Of a DNA stretch of 64,000 bases, positions 45,844 to 57,950 are shown one piece after another (position 1 is the stretch's first letter; every line of letters begins with the position of its first letter). The notes below the pieces were generated by a model. It was not told the origin of the DNA. It did not search any database and saw nothing but the letters and a program-made list of their open reading frames with translations. Origin of the DNA: CAVZVZ01 sp963778895 (GTDB lineage: Bacteria > Actinomycetota > Acidimicrobiia > Acidimicrobiales > Acidimicrobilacustridaceae); contig CAVZVZ010000005.1 of NCBI GenBank assembly GCA_963778895.1, forward strand, positions 1,426,001 to 1,490,000, in the 5' to 3' direction. Both the position numbers and the translations under genes were made by a program.

Positions 45844-46917
45844 TCAGTTGTATCGATCGAGAATGCTCGACTCCGCGAGCCGCGACAAACCTTCTTTGAT
45901 CGCCTTGGCCCGAGTCTCGCCCACGCCTTCGACATCATCGAGATCGTCGATCGTGGCCCGCATGATCTTCGCCAAGTTGCCGAAGCGCTCGACGATGTGC
46001 TCGACCACCGACTCCGGCAGACGCGGGATGCGCGTGAGCAGGCGATACCCCTTGGGCTGCAACGGCTCGTCGAGGTCGGTGACGGTCTCGGGCAGATGCA
46101 ACACCTCGGCCACCAGCTTCAGGTCGAGCAGCTCATCGGTGTCGAGATGCGAGAGGCCGTCCATGGCCTGGTCGAGATGCCATTCGGCGTCCTCGTGGAA
46201 GTAGTCGAGGATCACCATGCGGCGCTCGTCTTCGACACCGGCCATCACCTCTTCGAGCTGCAGCCGCACGAGACGACCGTCGCTGCCGAGCTCGACGATG
46301 GCATCTTCGATCTCGTCGGCGATGCGCAACACCATCTCGGTGCGTTGCAGCAACACCACGACATCGCGGATCGTGACGGCATCGTCGACCTCGAGCGCAG
46401 CGAGATTCTGCGACACCTCGTCGAGCCGGATCTTGTAGCGCTCGAGCGTCTGCAGCGCTTGGTTGGCACGATCGAGGAGCCGAGGGATCGGCACGAGCTG
46501 ATGCTTCTGGTCACCGTTGTAGACCGCGATGATCGACATGTCCTCGGACACCGAGATCACGGGGACGTTGATCGAACGGGCCACCCGCTCGGCGGTGCGG
46601 TGACGGGTACCGGTCTCGGACGTGGGCACGTTCGGATTGGGAACGAGGTGCACGTTGGCCCGGGCGATGCGGCTGGCGTCGGGAGCCAGGATGATCGCTC
46701 CGTCCATCTTGGCCAGCTCCGAGAGCCGCTGCGGGCTGAAGGCGGCGTCGAGCAGGAAACCACCCGAGCAGATGTTCAGCACCTCGGGACCGTCGCTCAC
46801 GACGATCAACGCGCCCATGCCCGCCTGCAGGATGCGATCGAGCCCTTCGCGCAAGGGCTTGCCCGGGGCAACGGCGGCCAGCGCACTGAGCAGCGCTTCA
46901 TTGCGTCGACGGGGCAC
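45844..46917 (-). CDS. disA: Diadenylate cyclase / DNA integrity scanning protein DisA
   Basis: 357-aa DisA that makes cyclic di-AMP and senses branched DNA. The DAC domain has the DGA motif (Asp72-Gly-Ala74 in KMDGAIILA) and the RHR motif (GTRHRTAER, Arg105-His-Arg107). A helical spine (DisA-linker) follows, and a C-terminal helix-hairpin-helix region is near MRATIDDLDDVEGVGETRAKAIKEG (given in parts: DDLDDVEGVGETRAK). It sits next to radA, whose product inhibits DisA in mycobacteria; this order is common in actinobacteria. The frame is intact. Confidence 0.95.
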   Translation of the reverse strand: MPRRRNEALLSALAAVAPGKPLREGLDRILQAGMGALIVVSDGPEVLNICSGGFLLDAAFSPQRLSELAKMDGAIILAPDASRIARANVHLVPNPNVPTSETGTRHRTAERVARSINVPVISVSEDMSIIAVYNGDQKHQLVPIPRLLDRANQALQTLERYKIRLDEVSQNLAALEVDDAVTIRDVVVLLQRTEMVLRIADEIEDAIVELGSDGRLVRLQLEEVMAGVEDERRMVILDYFHEDAEWHLDQAMDGLSHLDTDELLDLKLVAEVLHLPETVTDLDEPLQPKGYRLLTRIPRLPESVVEHIVERFGNLAKIMRATIDDLDDVEGVGETRAKAIKEGLSRLAESSILDRYN

Positions 46918-47006
46918 GGACGGATTCTAGTTGTGCCGCTTCGCAGGCCGCGGGTGACGACCCGTCAGGCCAACGACGTGAGACAGAGACATCAGGCCGA
47001 GAAGAA

Positions 47007-48359
47007 TCAAGGAAGGGGCAACGACGCCATCGCGAGCGCCTCTCCGACCGTGGACGCGCGCATCACCTGCATACCGGGCGGAGGTTCGGGCGCGGAGCGG
47101 GGAACGATGGCGCGCGTGAAGCCCAAACGAGCCGCTTCGGCCAGGCGGCGGGGAGCCTGATGGGCTTGGCGCAGCTCACCGCCGAGCCCGATCTCGCCCA
47201 TGGCGACCATGCCGCCCGCCAGCGCCCGATCGCAGAGGGACGAGGCGATCGCCAGCGCCAAGGCCAGGTCAGCGGCCGGCTCGACCACCCGCACCCCGCC
47301 GACGGCCAGCGCGTGTACGTCACGGCGGCTCACGTCGAACCGCACCCGCTCGGCCAACACGGCGAGCACCATCGCCAACCGGCCGGCGTCGACGCCGTGC
47401 GCCAGCCGGCGTGGGTTGCCGATCGCTCCTTCGGTGGTCAGCGCCTGCATCTCGACGAGCAGCGGCCGATAGCCGTCCAGCACCGGCACCACCACGGAGC
47501 CCGGCACGTCGGCGCGCCGGTCCTCGAGAAAGAGCAGGCTGGGGTCGGCCACCGGGAACAAACCACTGGACGTCATCTCGAACACGCCCAGCTCCTCGGT
47601 GCTCCCGAAGCGGTGCTTCGACGCCCGCAGCAAGCGCAGGCTGTGGTGTCGGTCGCCCTCGAACGCCAGCACCGTGTCGACCAGGTGCTCGAGTACCCGC
47701 GGCCCGGCCAGCGCACCGTCCTTCGTCACGTGACCGACGAGCATCAGGGCCACGCCCTCGGTCTTCGCCGAGCGCACGAGCGCGGCGGCACACTCGCGCA
47801 CCTGGCCGACCGAACCGGCCGCCGAGGCCAGCGCCGGATCGCGAACCGTCTGGATCGAGTCGACCACGACCAATTGCGGGTGCAGCTCTCGCGCTTGAGC
47901 AAGCAAGGCCGGCACCTCGGCCTCGGTCGACAGCCACAGCTCGTCGTGCACCGCGCCGAGCCGATCGGCCCGGGACCGCACCTGCGAGGCCGACTCCTCG
48001 GCGGACACGTACAGCACGCGGCGGCCGCGCCGAGCCACCTCGGCCGCCACCTGGAGCGCGAGCGTGGATTTGCCGATGCCGGGCTCTCCTCCGAGCAACG
48101 TGGCCGAACCTGCGACCAGCCCGCCGCCCAACACGCGATCGAGCTCGACCACGCCGGTGGTGACCGCGTGGCTCTGCGTCAGATCGACCTGGGCGATCGG
48201 CTGCGCGGGCGAGGACGCGGCGCCCGCCGGCACCGAGATCGGGACCTCGCGCTCCTCGACGAGGGTGTTCCACTCTCGACACCCGGGGCAGCGCCCCACC
48301 CACGTCGGGCTGGCGGAGCCGCACTCGCTGCATCGGAAGGTGGTTCGAACCTTGGCCAT
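47007..48359 (-). CDS. radA: DNA repair protein RadA
   Basis: 450-aa RadA/Sms, a RecA-like ATPase for branch migration in recombination. The N-terminal zinc finger is Cys10-x2-Cys13-x10-Cys24-x2-Cys27; Walker A is LGGEPGIGKSTLALQ; the Lon-like C-terminal domain contains GEIGLGGELRQAHQAPRRLAEA. The hallmark KNRFG motif reads KHRFG here (ASKHRFGS), an Asn to His change. It lies upstream of disA on the same strand with ~90 bp between. Confidence 0.93.
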   Translation of the reverse strand: MAKVRTTFRCSECGSASPTWVGRCPGCREWNTLVEEREVPISVPAGAASSPAQPIAQVDLTQSHAVTTGVVELDRVLGGGLVAGSATLLGGEPGIGKSTLALQVAAEVARRGRRVLYVSAEESASQVRSRADRLGAVHDELWLSTEAEVPALLAQARELHPQLVVVDSIQTVRDPALASAAGSVGQVRECAAALVRSAKTEGVALMLVGHVTKDGALAGPRVLEHLVDTVLAFEGDRHHSLRLLRASKHRFGSTEELGVFEMTSSGLFPVADPSLLFLEDRRADVPGSVVVPVLDGYRPLLVEMQALTTEGAIGNPRRLAHGVDAGRLAMVLAVLAERVRFDVSRRDVHALAVGGVRVVEPAADLALALAIASSLCDRALAGGMVAMGEIGLGGELRQAHQAPRRLAEAARLGFTRAIVPRSAPEPPPGMQVMRASTVGEALAMASLPLP

Positions 48360-48368
48360 ACCCCGACG

Positions 48369-50636
48369 TTACGTAGAGGGTGTGACACCGATGAGTGATG
48401 CGATGTCTTCGGGCGGAGCCGGCCGGGCCAGGAGGTAGCCCTGACCGTGGCCGCAGCCGAGCTGCACCAAGGCCTCCAACTGGTCGACCGTCTCGATCCC
48501 TTCCGCCGTCACCGTCAATCCCATGGCGTCGGCCATCGAGAGGATGGCTCGCACGAGCGAGGTGTCACGGGGCGGAACATCGAGCCGGGCGACGAAAGAC
48601 CGATCGATCTTCAAGAGGTCCACCGGGTACTGGTGCAGGTACGCCAGCGACGAGTACCCGGTCCCGAAATCGTCGACGGCGATCGTGACACCTATGTCCT
48701 TCAGGCCTTCGAACACGCCCAACGCGCGGTCGGGGTCGGTCATCGCCGCGGTCTCGGTCAACTCGAAGCACACCTTCGAGGGGCACACGCCGCTCCCACC
48801 GAGCAGCTCGGTGATGCGCTCCAACAGGCCCTTGTGCGCGATCTGGCGACCGGACAGGTTGATTCGCATCACGAGGTCCAGGGCCGGGTCGTCCTGCGTC
48901 CACTCTCGCAGCTGGTGAAGTGCTTCCTGGATCACCCAGAACCCGATCTCGACGATGAGTCCGCTGTCCTCGGCCACGCCCATGAACTCACCCGGCGCCA
49001 AGAGCCCGCAATGGGGGTGTTGCCAGCGCAACAAGGCCTCCACACCCATCACCGCGCCGGTCTGGAGGGCGAATTCGGGCTGATAGTGCAGGACGAACTC
49101 GTCGCGGTTGACCGCGCCGTCCAGGTCCCGCTCGCGCTGTAGTCGCGTGGTGACCTCGTCTCGCAATGGGTAGTCGTAGATCTGGACGCGCCGGCCGCCA
49201 CCGCGCTTGGCGGCGTACATCGCGACGTCGGCCTCCCGCAACAGCTGGCTTCGGTCCGCGTGCGAGCCGCGTGCCAACGCGACTCCGACGCTGGCCGACA
49301 CCCCCAGCTCGTTCGACCCCACCATGAACGGATCCTCGAACGCGGCCAGCAGCTCCTCGGCGCGCTGCCGGGCCTCGTCGTCACTCGTCACGTCCGCCAG
49401 CAGAACCACCAGCTCGTCGCCACCGAGGCGGGCCAGGAGGTCGTTCCCGTGCACGAGCTGTTGCAAGCGATCGCTCACCGCCACCAACAATCCGTCACCC
49501 ACTGGGTGACCGAGTGAGTCGTTGATCACGTGGAAACGATCGAGATCGAGGAGCAGCACCGCAACGCCCCGTGACTCCCCGGCGGCGCGTGATCGCAACG
49601 CTTCGTCCACCGCAGCGCCGAATGCCCACCGGTTGGCCAGCCCCGTGAGGGAGTCGTGGCGGGCTTGGTGCTCGAGCCGGGCCTGCACCTCGTGTCGCGT
49701 GAAGGCCTCGGCGAAGATGCCGGCGGCGGCCCGCAATGTCGAGCGATGCGTTGGCGCGAAGATGTTCCCGTCTCGATACGACGTGAACGAAACGAAGCCC
49801 GACAGCAGACCGTCGGTGACCATCGGCGCCGCAAGAAAGGAGCACACTCCTTTTCGAGCGAGCTCCTCGACCTCCGTCGTCGCCGCCTGCGGATTGTGGC
49901 CGGTCGCGCGCAACGTCACTTCTTCGAGCCGCGCCAGCGTGCGACCGAACTCCACGGAGTCGGGCCGGAACGGCGCATAGTCGCCCATCGACGGCTCGAT
50001 CGACGGTGCGGTCCACTCATGGCGGTGGTGCATCCGGCCGTCCTGCATTCGCCAGATGCCAATACTGTCCACACTCTCGAGCGAGCCCATCAACGCGAGC
50101 GCGCCGTTGACGCACGTCTCGAAGTCCGAATCGTCAGCCATGAACGTTCGGGCCAGCTGCGTCATGCGGTCTTCGTTGACCAGCCGACGGCGGAGCTCCT
50201 GTTCGATCGACATCGAGTCCCGCACGGGCCGCATCGTTGCGACACCAGCCCCGAACGGCTCGACCAACGACCCGGTGACGGTCTCGAAGCCGACGTCGCA
50301 CCACCCGCCCCAGGATGTTCGGACGCGAATGTTCTCCGCTTTCACGGCGCCATCGCGTCCCAACCAGCGGTCGAGGTTGGCAACCAGGCGGACAGCGTCA
50401 TCGGGGTGAACGAAGTCGAACGCGCTCTGCCCGACCAACTCAGACGGCTCGTAACCCAACAGCTCCCGCACCGAGTGCGTGATGAACGTGACCACGCCGA
50501 CCTCGTCGAAGGTCAGCACTACGGCATCGACGTGCGTGAACAGGGCAGCAAGTTGCTCGGGCTGGACGACAAAACGGGCGCGTGACGCGGGGCCACCCGC
50601 GAGGTTCCCGCCGGGGACCTCGTCGCCATCCACCAT
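48369..50636 (-). CDS. PAS-GAF-GGDEF-EAL cyclic di-GMP signalling protein
   Basis: 755 aa from ATG 50636. PAS (~25-140, LGYEPSELVGQSAFDFVHPDD), GAF (~165-320), GGDEF (~325-490) with active site RLGGDELVVLL (GGDEL rather than GGDEF), and EAL (~500-750) with VMGVEALLRWQHPHCG, ELTETAAMTD, VDDFGTGYSSLAYLHQYP and EGIETVDQL. The EAL side keeps the residues for c-di-GMP hydrolysis; GGDEL may be active or only bind GTP. The net effect is unknown. It ends 10 bp before radA on the same strand. Confidence 0.9.
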   Translation of the reverse strand: MVDGDEVPGGNLAGGPASRARFVVQPEQLAALFTHVDAVVLTFDEVGVVTFITHSVRELLGYEPSELVGQSAFDFVHPDDAVRLVANLDRWLGRDGAVKAENIRVRTSWGGWCDVGFETVTGSLVEPFGAGVATMRPVRDSMSIEQELRRRLVNEDRMTQLARTFMADDSDFETCVNGALALMGSLESVDSIGIWRMQDGRMHHRHEWTAPSIEPSMGDYAPFRPDSVEFGRTLARLEEVTLRATGHNPQAATTEVEELARKGVCSFLAAPMVTDGLLSGFVSFTSYRDGNIFAPTHRSTLRAAAGIFAEAFTRHEVQARLEHQARHDSLTGLANRWAFGAAVDEALRSRAAGESRGVAVLLLDLDRFHVINDSLGHPVGDGLLVAVSDRLQQLVHGNDLLARLGGDELVVLLADVTSDDEARQRAEELLAAFEDPFMVGSNELGVSASVGVALARGSHADRSQLLREADVAMYAAKRGGGRRVQIYDYPLRDEVTTRLQRERDLDGAVNRDEFVLHYQPEFALQTGAVMGVEALLRWQHPHCGLLAPGEFMGVAEDSGLIVEIGFWVIQEALHQLREWTQDDPALDLVMRINLSGRQIAHKGLLERITELLGGSGVCPSKVCFELTETAAMTDPDRALGVFEGLKDIGVTIAVDDFGTGYSSLAYLHQYPVDLLKIDRSFVARLDVPPRDTSLVRAILSMADAMGLTVTAEGIETVDQLEALVQLGCGHGQGYLLARPAPPEDIASLIGVTPST

Positions 50637-50723
50637 GGCGTTCCCCCCTTCAACCGCCGAACCTGGGCGGGCACCAATGGCCCGCCTACAGCCTTTAACG
50701 GTCAGAGACCTAAGCTCCTGAAC

Positions 50724-51140
50724 ATGTACGACATCGTTCACCAGCTCACTATCGAGGCGACTCCCGAGCGGGTGTACGAGGCCGTGACGACCGCGGAAGG
50801 GCTCGCGACCTGGTGGACGACCGATGCCGAGTTCGGTCCGGCCGATGGTGAATTCCTGCTCGGGTTCGACCAACGTGCCGTCCGGATGCGGTTCCAAATG
50901 GATGCGTTCGACCCACCCGTCCTGGTCCATCTGACCTGTATCGACGGCCCCGCCGAGTGGCCCGGCACCCAGCTCGCGTTCCGCATCGAGGCCAGCGACG
51001 GCCACACCGTGCTCCGGTTCTGGCACGGTGGCTGGGAGTACGAAGACGGCGCGCTGCCGAGCGCCAGCTTCCGCTGGGCGATGTTCCTCGACAGCCTCCG
51101 GCGCGCCCTCGAAACCGGTCAGGGCTCGCCCGCGAGCTAG
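50724..51140 (+). CDS. SRPBCC / AHSA1-domain protein
   Basis: 138-aa START-like (Aha1 C-terminal type) protein. It begins DIVHQLTIEATPERVYEAVT with GLATWWTTDAEFGPADGEF, and ends RFWHGGWEYEDGALPSASFRWAMFLDSLRR (in parts). Such proteins bind hydrophobic ligands; the function is unknown. ATG 50724 is divergent from the GGDEF/EAL gene. The 3' end overlaps the convergent lipoprotein gene by 4 bp. Confidence 0.85.
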   Translation: MYDIVHQLTIEATPERVYEAVTTAEGLATWWTTDAEFGPADGEFLLGFDQRAVRMRFQMDAFDPPVLVHLTCIDGPAEWPGTQLAFRIEASDGHTVLRFWHGGWEYEDGALPSASFRWAMFLDSLRRALETGQGSPAS

Positions 51141-51868
51141 CGATTCACCCGCTTGAAGCCCTGTCGCAGCACCACCAGGCCGATCACGCCGACGCCCGCG
51201 ACCAGGGCCCAGATGGCGACGGTGGCCGCAGTGCTGCGTTGCGAGCTGCTCGCCGAGACCTGGGTCGCCTGCTCGTCGGCAAAGCTCGGTGTGTACACGG
51301 TCGGTGAGCTGTCACCCGGCAGACTCACGTTCACCTGGAAGGCGACCATGTCCGAGACCGGACGGCCCTCGTCGTGCTCGATCGCCGCGAGGGTGCCGCC
51401 GTACGGGTCACCGCCGAGCAACGTGCTCAGCTCCTGATCACCGAACGCCGCGGGACCGCCCGTGAGGTCCACGACGCCGTGGACCGAGTAGTCGGTTCCG
51501 AAGGCCCCGTCGTCGACCTTCACCACGAAGTCCCGGAACGGGCCCTGCGGCCCCGTAAGCTCCGCCAGTACGGCGGTCCCCTCCTCGGGCGTGCTGAAGC
51601 TCTTGGAGGCCCGGACCCACGTGCGGTCGCCCTCTCGCGACGGCGCGGTCACCGCCCACCCCGCCGCCTCCAGGTCGTCGACCCGGAGCTGCTGTTGGAG
51701 ATTGCCCACCCGCGCCAACGCCTCGTCGTCGAGACCAGCCGCGACCGTCACCGATCCACTGCCGTCCTTGTTCACCTGGATGTCGACGTTCAAGTCGACC
51801 TGGCAGCCCGCCAACACCACCATGAGCGCGACGGCACCGAGTACGAGCTTGAGCCGACGGGCGAACAC
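51137..51868 (-). CDS. LppM-domain lipoprotein with C-terminal membrane anchor
   Basis: About 243 aa from GTG 51868. Lipoprotein signal LKLVLGAVALMVVLAGC, then the LppM-type start QVDLNVDIQVNKDGSGSVTV, a ~160-residue beta-rich domain, and a C-terminal membrane segment (TVAIWALVAGVGVIGLVVL) with a basic end. In mycobacteria LppM influences lipid handling and phagosome escape; here only domain similarity is claimed. It lies downstream of clpC beyond a strong terminator. Confidence 0.78.
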   Translation of the reverse strand: MFARRLKLVLGAVALMVVLAGCQVDLNVDIQVNKDGSGSVTVAAGLDDEALARVGNLQQQLRVDDLEAAGWAVTAPSREGDRTWVRASKSFSTPEEGTAVLAELTGPQGPFRDFVVKVDDGAFGTDYSVHGVVDLTGGPAAFGDQELSTLLGGDPYGGTLAAIEHDEGRPVSDMVAFQVNVSLPGDSSPTVYTPSFADEQATQVSASSSQRSTAATVAIWALVAGVGVIGLVVLRQGFKRVNR

Positions 51869-51920
51869 GAGCGGGGACGCTAGCGAGCGCCTGGGTCCCC
51901 TCGGTACCGCAGGCGGAAAA

Positions 51921-51961
51921 CGACGCCGCCCCCACCGGAAAACCCGATGGGGGCGACGTCG
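51921..51961 (-). terminator. Intrinsic terminator downstream of clpC
   Basis: 18-bp stem (51921-51938 with 51944-51961, two mismatches) around AAAAC. On the minus strand the stem is followed by TTTTCC. It lies about 80 bp past the clpC stop and should end that transcript. Confidence 0.8.
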
Positions 51962-52041
51962 GACAGGATTGCTAGAGGGTACGACGCGGCTCCGATCGTG
52001 GCATCGGCCGAATGACCCAATGTCACGGGCCCGAGCTGGGA

Positions 52042-54555
<2,514 letters not shown>

Positions 54556-54710
54556 GGAGATTGCCTCCCACGGCTGGGGGTCGTGCGCCAAGTCTAACCA
54601 GCTGGTCCCTGAACCCATCGGCCAGTCGCGGCCTCCGCGAGAGTGGAACGTAGCCCTTCCACGAATTTCACGGTTGGGGCGTTTCGGGAGGTCGCGCCTA
54701 TCGTCACGGT

Positions 54711-55709
54711 GTGGCCGTCACGAGCCCGCTGCTGCAGCTCCCGGTTCTCCAGGCCGACCTCGGGCGGGTCGAGCACGAGCTGTCGACCTCTGTCGAGGCC
54801 GAAGACGCCTTTCTCACCGAGGTCGCGAGCCATCTGATCCGAGCCGGTGGAAAGCGGGTCCGGCCTGCACTGGCGCTGGCCGCGGCCGGTTCACGGGCCG
54901 ACGTGCTCGCGTCAGCAAGCAGCGACGTGGTGCGCGGTGCGGTCTCGGTCGAGCTCGTGCATCTCGGATCGCTGTACCACGACGACGTCATGGACGACGC
55001 CCTCACGCGCCGCACGGTCGAGAGCGTGAATGCCCGCTGGGGGAACCTGAAGGCGATCCTCGCCGGCGATTATCTGCTCGCCAAGGCATCCGAGATCGCC
55101 GCATCGCTCGGCACCGAGGTGGCCGGCCTGCTCGCGTCGACGATCGCGCGCTTGTGCGAAGGCCAAGTACTCGAGCTCCAGCACACGTTCGACCTGGACC
55201 GCTCCGAGGAGTCGTACCTGCGGTCGATCGCGGGCAAGACCGCCAGCCTGCTCGGCACGTCGTGTCGGGTGGGTGGGCTGGTCGCCGATCTCCCCCGTGA
55301 CGACGTCGACCGGCTCACCGAGTTCGGCATCAACTACGGCATGGCGTTCCAGGTCGTCGACGACGTGCTCGACGTCGTGGCGACCGACGCGCAACTGGGC
55401 AAGCCCGCCGGTCACGATCTGGTCGAAGGCGTCTACACCCTCCCGATCATCCGTACGCTCGCCGACGGCGACGCCGGGTCCGACAAGTTGCGTCGAGTGC
55501 TCGGGGGTCCTCTCGAACCCGACGAGCTCGACATCGCCCGCGACATCATCCGGTCGAACGGCGCCGTCGATTCGGCCCTCGGCACGGCCGAGAGCTACGC
55601 CCACGTCGCACAGAACGCCGTGCGCTCGCTCGCCCCGGGTGAGTCCGTGGCCGCGATGGGCGCCGCCGCAGATCACCTGCTCGAGTCGGTCGCCGCCCTC
55701 ACCCGCTAG
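54711..55709 (+). CDS. Long-chain trans-polyprenyl diphosphate synthase
   Basis: 332-aa all-helical isoprenyl synthase. The first Asp-rich motif is YHDDVMDDALTRR (Asp91, Asp92, Asp95), the second VVDDVLDVVATDAQLGKPAG, with GGKRVRPALALAAAG upstream. It extends farnesyl or geranylgeranyl diphosphate with IPP, most likely for the menaquinone side chain (heptaprenyl/octaprenyl type). Product length cannot be read reliably. GTG 54711. It is divergent from clpC and overlaps the convergent kinase gene by 11 bp. Confidence 0.9.
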   Translation: MAVTSPLLQLPVLQADLGRVEHELSTSVEAEDAFLTEVASHLIRAGGKRVRPALALAAAGSRADVLASASSDVVRGAVSVELVHLGSLYHDDVMDDALTRRTVESVNARWGNLKAILAGDYLLAKASEIAASLGTEVAGLLASTIARLCEGQVLELQHTFDLDRSEESYLRSIAGKTASLLGTSCRVGGLVADLPRDDVDRLTEFGINYGMAFQVVDDVLDVVATDAQLGKPAGHDLVEGVYTLPIIRTLADGDAGSDKLRRVLGGPLEPDELDIARDIIRSNGAVDSALGTAESYAHVAQNAVRSLAPGESVAAMGAAADHLLESVAALTR

Positions 55710-57165
55710 CCGGGCTCGGCTGCCCCACGTGGTCCGTCGCCGATGCTCGGTCGGTGGACGCCGGTAGCCGAACGACCGCGTCCACGCCCCCGCTGGGCGC
55801 CGCAAACAGCGCCACGGAACCCCCATCGGCGTGCACCAGCTTTTGGACGATCGCCAGGCCGAGGCCACTCCCACCCAGCTGGCCGGCATTCGATCCCTCG
55901 CGCCAGAAGCGGTCGAAGGCACGAGCCCGTTGTTCGGGCGTCATCCCGCGTCCCTGGTCGATCACGTGGAGCTCCACCATGCCGCCGTGGCGCTCGGCTC
56001 GCAGCGGCGTCGACGCCTCGACGCGGATCGTCCCGCCCGCTTGCGAAGCATCGATCGCGTTCGCGATGAGGTTGTCGAGTACCTGCGTCAACCGATCCTC
56101 CGTGGCCCGAGCAACGAGCTCTCTCGGAACGGCCTCGACCCGAATATCGCGCTCAGCAGCCACCGGCGCCCAGGCCTCGACGCGCTCGGTGACCATGGTG
56201 GCGAGACGAATCGGCGCCGCGCGTGTCGCCGCGCCGGCCCGCTCGGCGGTGGCCAGCGCGAGCAAACCGTCGACCAGACGGTCGAGGCGCGCCGCCTCAC
56301 CCCGCGCCGCCGCGATGTCCTCGGCCAGCCGAGCGCTGTCGAGCTCCGAGTCGCTCATCTCGTCCTCGAGCATCTCGAGCCGAAGACGGACGGCAGTGAG
56401 CGGTGTTCGCAGCTGGTGCGAGGCGTCGGCTACGAACTGCTCCTGCGACGTCAACAGGTCCTGGAGCCGCGCGGCCATGGCGTTGAACGCGGCGGCCAAC
56501 TCCCGTAGCTCCGGTGGCCCGGACTCGGTCGGTGCTCGGCTTTCGAGCTCGCCGTTACCGAGCGCGGTGGCTGCAGTCTGCAAGCGCTCGACGGGCCGGC
56601 CGACCCAGCGGGCGAGCAACAGCCCCACGGCCGCCGCGGCGCCGAGAGAAACTGCGGCGATGCCGCCCAGCAACAACCAGTAACGGTGGACGCGGGTCTC
56701 GAGTTGAGCGGTCGAATAGGTGAGTCGGATCGCGCCGTGCACCTGACCGCTCGAGGTCACCGGCACCGCGACATACAGGAGCGAGGTGCCGAGCGTGTCC
56801 GACGGGCGCGTGCCTGTGGCCACACGGCTATCGAGTGCCGCAGCGAACTCGGGACGGTCCGCAAAATTTCGTGGTCCGTCGACCGGCGGTGACGAGTCGG
56901 CAAGCACCTCGCCGCTCCGATCGACGATGACGACACGCGCATCCGTTCGCTGCTGGTAGCCGCTCGCCACGCCCTGGAGGTCGGCGGAACTGGTTTGCTC
57001 CAGCGTGTCCTCGACGTACGCAGCGAGCACGAAGGCATCGCGCGTGAGGCCAGCCTCCAGGTTCTCGCGCGCACGCTGCTGGTAGGTGACAGCGAGCGGC
57101 ACCATCAACACGAGCAGGGTCACGAGCGTGAGCACGAGATACGAGAGGAGCAGACGGCGCTTCAC
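55699..57165 (-). CDS. Membrane sensor histidine kinase (HisKA type)
   Basis: 488 aa: membrane segment ~6-28, extracytoplasmic sensor ~29-165, second membrane segment ~167-192, HAMP, HisKA with the phosphoacceptor in DASHQLRTPLTAVRLRLEML, and HATPase with DNLIANAIDASQAGG, DQGRGMTP and GGSGLGLAIVQKLV. GTG 57165 overlaps the response regulator stop (GTGA). It phosphorylates the partner regulator in response to an unknown extracytoplasmic signal. The frame is intact. Confidence 0.93.
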   Translation of the reverse strand: MKRRLLLSYLVLTLVTLLVLMVPLAVTYQQRARENLEAGLTRDAFVLAAYVEDTLEQTSSADLQGVASGYQQRTDARVVIVDRSGEVLADSSPPVDGPRNFADRPEFAAALDSRVATGTRPSDTLGTSLLYVAVPVTSSGQVHGAIRLTYSTAQLETRVHRYWLLLGGIAAVSLGAAAAVGLLLARWVGRPVERLQTAATALGNGELESRAPTESGPPELRELAAAFNAMAARLQDLLTSQEQFVADASHQLRTPLTAVRLRLEMLEDEMSDSELDSARLAEDIAAARGEAARLDRLVDGLLALATAERAGAATRAAPIRLATMVTERVEAWAPVAAERDIRVEAVPRELVARATEDRLTQVLDNLIANAIDASQAGGTIRVEASTPLRAERHGGMVELHVIDQGRGMTPEQRARAFDRFWREGSNAGQLGGSGLGLAIVQKLVHADGGSVALFAAPSGGVDAVVRLPASTDRASATDHVGQPSPASG

Positions 57166-57860
57166 TGCTGCTCCACATCCGACCGCAGTCGGAAGCCAAC
57201 ACCTCGAACTGTTTCGATCAGACCCGGGTCGCCGATCTTCTTGCGCAACGCGGCGATGTGAACGTCGAGGGTCTTCGTCGGTCCGTACCAGTTGGTGTCC
57301 CAGACGCGATCGAGGATGTCCTCACGTCGGTGCGTCGCATTCGGATCGCTAACGAGCAATGCCAGCAGATCGAACTCCTTTCGGGTCAGCGCAACCGGCA
57401 CACCGTCGCGCTCGACGTTGCGGCGCCGCAGGTCAATGCGCAAGTTTCCGACGGCTGCGACCTCGTCCGTTCCTGGATCCGGTTGTGCGTTGATGCGTCT
57501 CGTGACCGCGCGAATGCGCGCCACCAGCTCGCGTAACCCGAATGGCTTCACGACGTAGTCGTCGGCGCCCAGTTCGAGCCCGAGCACACGATCGATCTCA
57601 TCGCCGCGTGCGGTGAGAATGATGATCGGGATGTTCGAACGCTCGCGCAACCTTCGACACACGTCGTAGCCATCCATGTCCGGCAAACCGAGGTCGAGGA
57701 GCACCAGGTCGACGTCGTGATCGTCGAACGCGGCCGCTCCTGTCGCAACGCGCGACACCACGAAGCCCTCGCGTTCGAGTCCTCGCACCAAGGGATCGGC
57801 GATCGAATCGTCGTCCTCCACGAGGAGCACCCGACTTTGCCGAGTCTTTACCTTCTCCAG
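57162..57860 (-). CDS. OmpR/PhoB-family response regulator
   Basis: Receiver domain with VLLVEDDDSIADPLVRGLE, the phospho-Asp in LVLLDLGLPDMDGYDV and the Lys in ADDYVVKPFGLRELVARI, followed by a winged helix (LTRKEFDLLALLVSDPNATHRREDIL in parts, LDVHIAALRKKIGD, RGVGFRLR). The start is unclear: no ATG is near, GTG 57830 would begin right at VLLVEDDD, and CTG 57860 (with a purine-rich stretch) adds ten residues; the frame is open much further upstream without homology. It is divergent from the exported protein at 57951. Confidence 0.9.
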   Translation of the reverse strand: MEKVKTRQSRVLLVEDDDSIADPLVRGLEREGFVVSRVATGAAAFDDHDVDLVLLDLGLPDMDGYDVCRRLRERSNIPIIILTARGDEIDRVLGLELGADDYVVKPFGLRELVARIRAVTRRINAQPDPGTDEVAAVGNLRIDLRRRNVERDGVPVALTRKEFDLLALLVSDPNATHRREDILDRVWDTNWYGPTKTLDVHIAALRKKIGDPGLIETVRGVGFRLRSDVEQQ

Positions 57861-57950
57861 GCCAGCCGCTTCAGCGATGGTCCATACGGTGGCACGCACA
57901 GGAGCGCGAGACCAGGGATCAAAGTCCCACGAACCAGACAGGTGGACGAG

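Noticed and set aside
45118..47160. 680-codon open frame opposite the hydrolase, secreted protein and disA genes
   Set aside because: It crosses three real genes on the other strand; no domain is recognisable.
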